Below are positions 61,535 through 64,000 of a stretch of 64,000 nucleotides of DNA, one piece after another. The first letter of the stretch is position 1; each line of letters opens with the position of its first letter. Made by a program: the position numbers and the translations under genes. The notes under the pieces are model-generated. The model made no database searches and was not told where the DNA came from. It saw only the letters and a program-made list of their open reading frames with translations. Source of the stretch: UBA7803 sp963822255 (lineage in GTDB: Bacteria > Pseudomonadota > Gammaproteobacteria > Pseudomonadales > Azotimanducaceae); the NCBI GenBank assembly GCA_963822255.1, contig CAWGGV010000009.1, forward strand, positions 372,001 to 436,000. Direction: 5' to 3'.

Positions 61535-62205
61535 ATGCCGTTTCACGTCACCGCGGCATGGGCCGCTCCAGCACGCCCGGCACCGGCCATACGGCCGAGC
61601 AGCATGCCGCCGACATCGCCGAGGTCGCCCGCGCCGCCGGGGTGAAGCGCGCCATCGCCATCGGCCACGCCGGCGGCGGCCCCTCGACCCTCGAGCTGAC
61701 GCGCGGACATCCCGAGCTGGTCGAGGCGGCGGTGCTGATCGACACCGGCCTCTATCCGCAGCCGAGCCTTGACGCCGGCGGCAGCGGGTTCGGCGCCATC
61801 CTCGTACCGATGATCGCGACGCTGTCCGGACCCGGCGGCAAAACCCAGTTCGAGCGCATGTACCGGGGCTTCTTCGCCCCGCAGTGCGATCCGGACATCT
61901 CCCGTGCGGCCATGCAGGACGCGCTGCGCACAGCGCTCGACGTCGCTATCGCCGAGCTGCGCGGGATCGGGGTCAGCACCGAGGACATGGCGCGCGGGAT
62001 CGAGCAACCCGTGCTGTGGCTGACGGCCGCCCGCGCCGATCAGGACTACGTGTCGCAGCAGTTCAAGAACGTCCGCTTCGGCCAGGTGGTCGGCTCGGGC
62101 CACTTCCCGCAGCTCGAAGTCCCCGAGCAGACCAACGCCATGATCGACACGTTCATCCGCCTCGAATTGCCGAGCGCAATCATCGATCGAGGCAAGGCGA
62201 GTTGA
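61535..62205 (+). pseudogene. Alpha/beta-hydrolase with 5' internal deletion, 3' end fused to an antitoxin fragment
   Basis: ATG 61535 has an excellent GGGAGGGAGC before it and reads MPFHVTA, then the family continues in another frame as GMGRSSTPGTGHTAEQHAADIAEVARAAGVKRAIAIGHAGGGPST (nucleophile elbow GHAGGG with Ala in place of Ser), skipping about 50 residues with the oxyanion strand. The rest runs to VRFGQVVGSGHFPQLEVPEQTNAMIDTFIR, with the catalytic His. At about 62190 it merges into antitoxin sequence and stops. If the GHAGG elbow is original, the protein never was a serine hydrolase. Confidence 0.8.
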
Positions 62206-62387
62206 TGGCGCTGATCTGCCAGGCCGTGGGAGCCGAACCGGCGGCCGATACTCCGCTACGGTCGCGCCAGCCCGGTCTGGTAAGCATCGAGGAGATCGCG
62301 GCGGAGCACCAGGACCGATGGACGAAGCTGTTCGACCGCGGTCCCCGTGGGACGGACATCGTTCGCGGCGATCGCGATGCCCGGTGA
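62195..62387 (+). pseudogene. 3' half of a VapB antitoxin (copy 2)
   Basis: GELMALICQAVGAEPAADTPLRSRQPGLVSIEEIAAEHQDRWTKLFDRG ... RDAR corresponds to residues about 30-92 of the antitoxin at 20530. The RHH DNA-binding part is missing, replaced by the hydrolase sequence. The join is at about 62190, next to GGCGAGTTGATGGC against GGCGAACTGATGGC in copy 1. Confidence 0.85.
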
Positions 62388-62829
62388 CGCGTCGGATGAA
62401 CGGCCACGCGAACTGATCATTGCCGAGCCGGCCGGGAAGTACGCCAAACGGCCGCCCCTCATTGCCGATTGCAGCATACTCGCCAGCGTGCTGTTCGATG
62501 AGCCCGACCGGGACACGGCTGCCGCCGCGCTTCGCGGCCACGAGCTGTTTGCCCCGGATCTCGTCGATCACGAGCTCGTGAGCGCGGCGGTGAAGAAGTC
62601 GCGCCAGGGGCTGGAGGAGGTCGCGGCACAAGGGCTGTCGGACCTGAAGCGCCTGCAACTGACGCGTTGCGCAGTTGACGTCGAGGCCCAGCGTCGGCTG
62701 GCGCTGCAGCATGATCTTTCGGCCTATGACGCAGCGTACCTCTGGCTCGCTGCGGAACTCGGCGCGCCACTCGCCACGTTCGACGTGAAGCTCGGCGCAG
62801 CAGCGCGGCGGCACCTCGCTGGGGGTTGA
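62377..62829 (+). CDS. vapC: VapC-family PIN toxin (copy 2, orphan)
   Basis: A 150-residue protein from ATG 62377, collinear with the toxin at 20798-21250: IADCSILASVLFDEPDRD, DLVDHELVSAAVKKSRQG, YDAAYLWLAAELG and LATFDVKLG keep all acidic positions. It has a full open frame but its own antitoxin is a stump lacking the DNA-binding half. It may be neutralised in trans by the antitoxin at 20530, or be silent for want of a promoter. Confidence 0.9.
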   Translation: MPGDASDERPRELIIAEPAGKYAKRPPLIADCSILASVLFDEPDRDTAAAALRGHELFAPDLVDHELVSAAVKKSRQGLEEVAAQGLSDLKRLQLTRCAVDVEAQRRLALQHDLSAYDAAYLWLAAELGAPLATFDVKLGAAARRHLAGG

Positions 62830-62888
62830 GCCGCAGCGCGGTTCCGCGGCAGCCACGCACACTGCAAGACCGCCGACGCTCGTTGAGT

Positions 62889-63845
62889 TCAGGTCAGGCG
62901 TGCAAAGACCGGCGCCAGCACGTGTCCGACCAGCGGTATCATGACGGCGCCGACCAGCAGCCCGAACACGCCCGCGCCGATCGCGCCGACGAACCAGGCG
63001 ACGAACCCGGAGGCAAAGGGAGCCGCCCCGCCCGCCGCTTCGGCCACGCCATGAATGGTGTGGCCGAGCCAGTCCAGCCCGTACACCTCCAGCCCATGCA
63101 CGATGATCCCACCGCCGACCCAGATCATGGCTGCCGTGCCCACGGCCGCCACAGCGGCGAGGAGGCGCGGCATGACCCCGACGATGCCTCGTCCGAGCAG
63201 CCGCAACGCGGCCACGGAGCTGACTGCGAGCGCGATGCCGACGTCGTCCGCCTTCACGATCAACGCCACGACGCCATACACGCCCGCGGTGATGGTCACG
63301 GCGACGATCGCGAGCGCGACCGCCGTGCTCACCAGACCGGCATCGGGCACGGCGGCAAGCGCGATCGCCATGATCTCCGCAGAGAGAATGAAGTCGGTGC
63401 GGATGGCACCGGCGACCTTGCGATCCTCCAGGGCAACCGGGTCGGCTGGCGCCAGCCCGATCTCGGCCTCGTGCTGGTGGGCCGCGTGGGGAACTAAGGC
63501 CTCGTAGACCTTCTCCGCGCCTTCATAGCACAGGTAGAACCCGCCGAGCATGAGCAATGGCGTGATGCCCCAGGGCGCGAACGCGGATAACGCCAGGGCG
63601 GCCGGCAGCAGAATCAGCAGCTTGTTGCGCAGCGAGCCCTTCGCGATCTTGGCCACGATCGGCAGTTCCCGATCCGCGGCAAAACCCACCACGTAGCGCG
63701 GAGTCACCGCGGTATCGTCGATGACCACGCCGGCCGACTTCGCGCTCGCCTTGGCGGCGTGGGCGGCGACGTCGTCCACCGACGCCGCAGCGACCTTGGC
63801 GATGCCGGCGACGTCGTCGAGCAGTGCGATCAGTCCGGTGGCCAT
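62889..63845 (-). CDS. DUF808-family inner-membrane protein
   Basis: A 318-residue protein from ATG 63845: MATGLIALLDDVAGIAKVAAASVDDVAAHAAKASAKSAGVVIDDTAVTPRYVVGF, the classical DUF808 (YedI-like) start. Several membrane segments follow (LLILLPAALALSAFAPWGI, IMAIALAAVPDAGLVSTAVALAIVAVTITAGVYGVVALIV, FVAWFVGAIGAGVFGLLVGAVMIPLVGHVL) and a Glu-rich cytoplasmic loop (HQHEAEIGLAPADPVALEDRK). Function is unknown; it is widespread in Proteobacteria. Intact. To its right to the end of the window I see no gene. Confidence 0.93.
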   Translation of the reverse strand: MATGLIALLDDVAGIAKVAAASVDDVAAHAAKASAKSAGVVIDDTAVTPRYVVGFAADRELPIVAKIAKGSLRNKLLILLPAALALSAFAPWGITPLLMLGGFYLCYEGAEKVYEALVPHAAHQHEAEIGLAPADPVALEDRKVAGAIRTDFILSAEIMAIALAAVPDAGLVSTAVALAIVAVTITAGVYGVVALIVKADDVGIALAVSSVAALRLLGRGIVGVMPRLLAAVAAVGTAAMIWVGGGIIVHGLEVYGLDWLGHTIHGVAEAAGGAAPFASGFVAWFVGAIGAGVFGLLVGAVMIPLVGHVLAPVFARLT

Positions 63846-64000
63846 GCGATCAGGATCCGTGGTGCCGTTCGGGCGCACAGTGTGGCGCTGGGCACGCGAA
63901 GCCGACAACACGAATCAGCGTCGCTACTCGCCCGGCGTGCCCGGGGTGGAGACGTCGAGCGACTACCACAGGAGAACTGTGGTGACGGATCCACCGTCCG

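Overview
The window looks like GC-rich proteobacterial chromosome, most likely from a gammaproteobacterium. Evidence is the TonB-dependent receptor, AsmA protein, PEP-CTERM protein, NudC, Uup and DUF808 protein, dispersed REP/REPIN palindromes of the GTGGGAGCG...CGCGATC kind, and many CoA-linked and oxidative catabolic genes. The taxon is an inference. I saw no rRNA, tRNA, CRISPR array or phage.

Layout. 0-3.3 kb: the jetA-jetB-jetC part of a type I Wadjet plasmid-defence operon, running off the left edge in jetC; REP elements have rewritten the 3' ends of jetA and jetB. 3.4-10 kb: an oxidative module of two SDR dehydrogenases facing a sulfotransferase, cytochrome P450, adrenodoxin-reductase-type NADPH reductase and a frameshifted phytanoyl-CoA dioxygenase-like gene. 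10-13.8 kb: NudC, a MutT-like Nudix gene translationally coupled to an RHH antitoxin, VapBC, and a broken antitoxin/PIN pair. 13.9-16.5 kb: one ORF fusing a Baeyer-Villiger-type monooxygenase to an HSL-type esterase. 16.5-26.8 kb: a graveyard with decayed SWIM-SNF2 helicase, Doc, DUF4143 and IS91 pieces, between working VapBC pairs, a HepT-MntA pair and the ABC-F ATPase Uup. 26.8-33.6 kb: a stress protein, a giant AsmA protein, and broken L,D-transpeptidase, HlyD and IS91 sequences.

34-39.4 kb: a two-component system divergent from a PspA / membrane protein / VWA operon, with a GTAAA direct repeat between them; this is the best candidate here for a poorly described envelope-stress system. 39.5-42.9 kb: TonB receptor plus two MaoC-like hydratase genes. 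43-50.5 kb: membrane protein, VOC protein, VapBC, dihaem cytochrome c, methyltransferase, TIM-barrel epimerase and several broken genes. 50.5-55.4 kb: a second BVMO, a TIR-TM-TPR protein and a PEP-CTERM protein. 55.4-62.8 kb: broken CaiB, MaoC-like hydratase, LLM-class oxidoreductase, SnoaL and VOC proteins, a two-domain PhyH protein, and an orphan VapC copy. 62.9-63.8 kb: a DUF808 membrane protein.

Two themes run through the window. One is catabolism of hydrophobic, probably terpenoid, steroid or hydrocarbon, substrates (inference). The other is genome decay by partial segmental duplication and by deletions that leave both gene ends in place.
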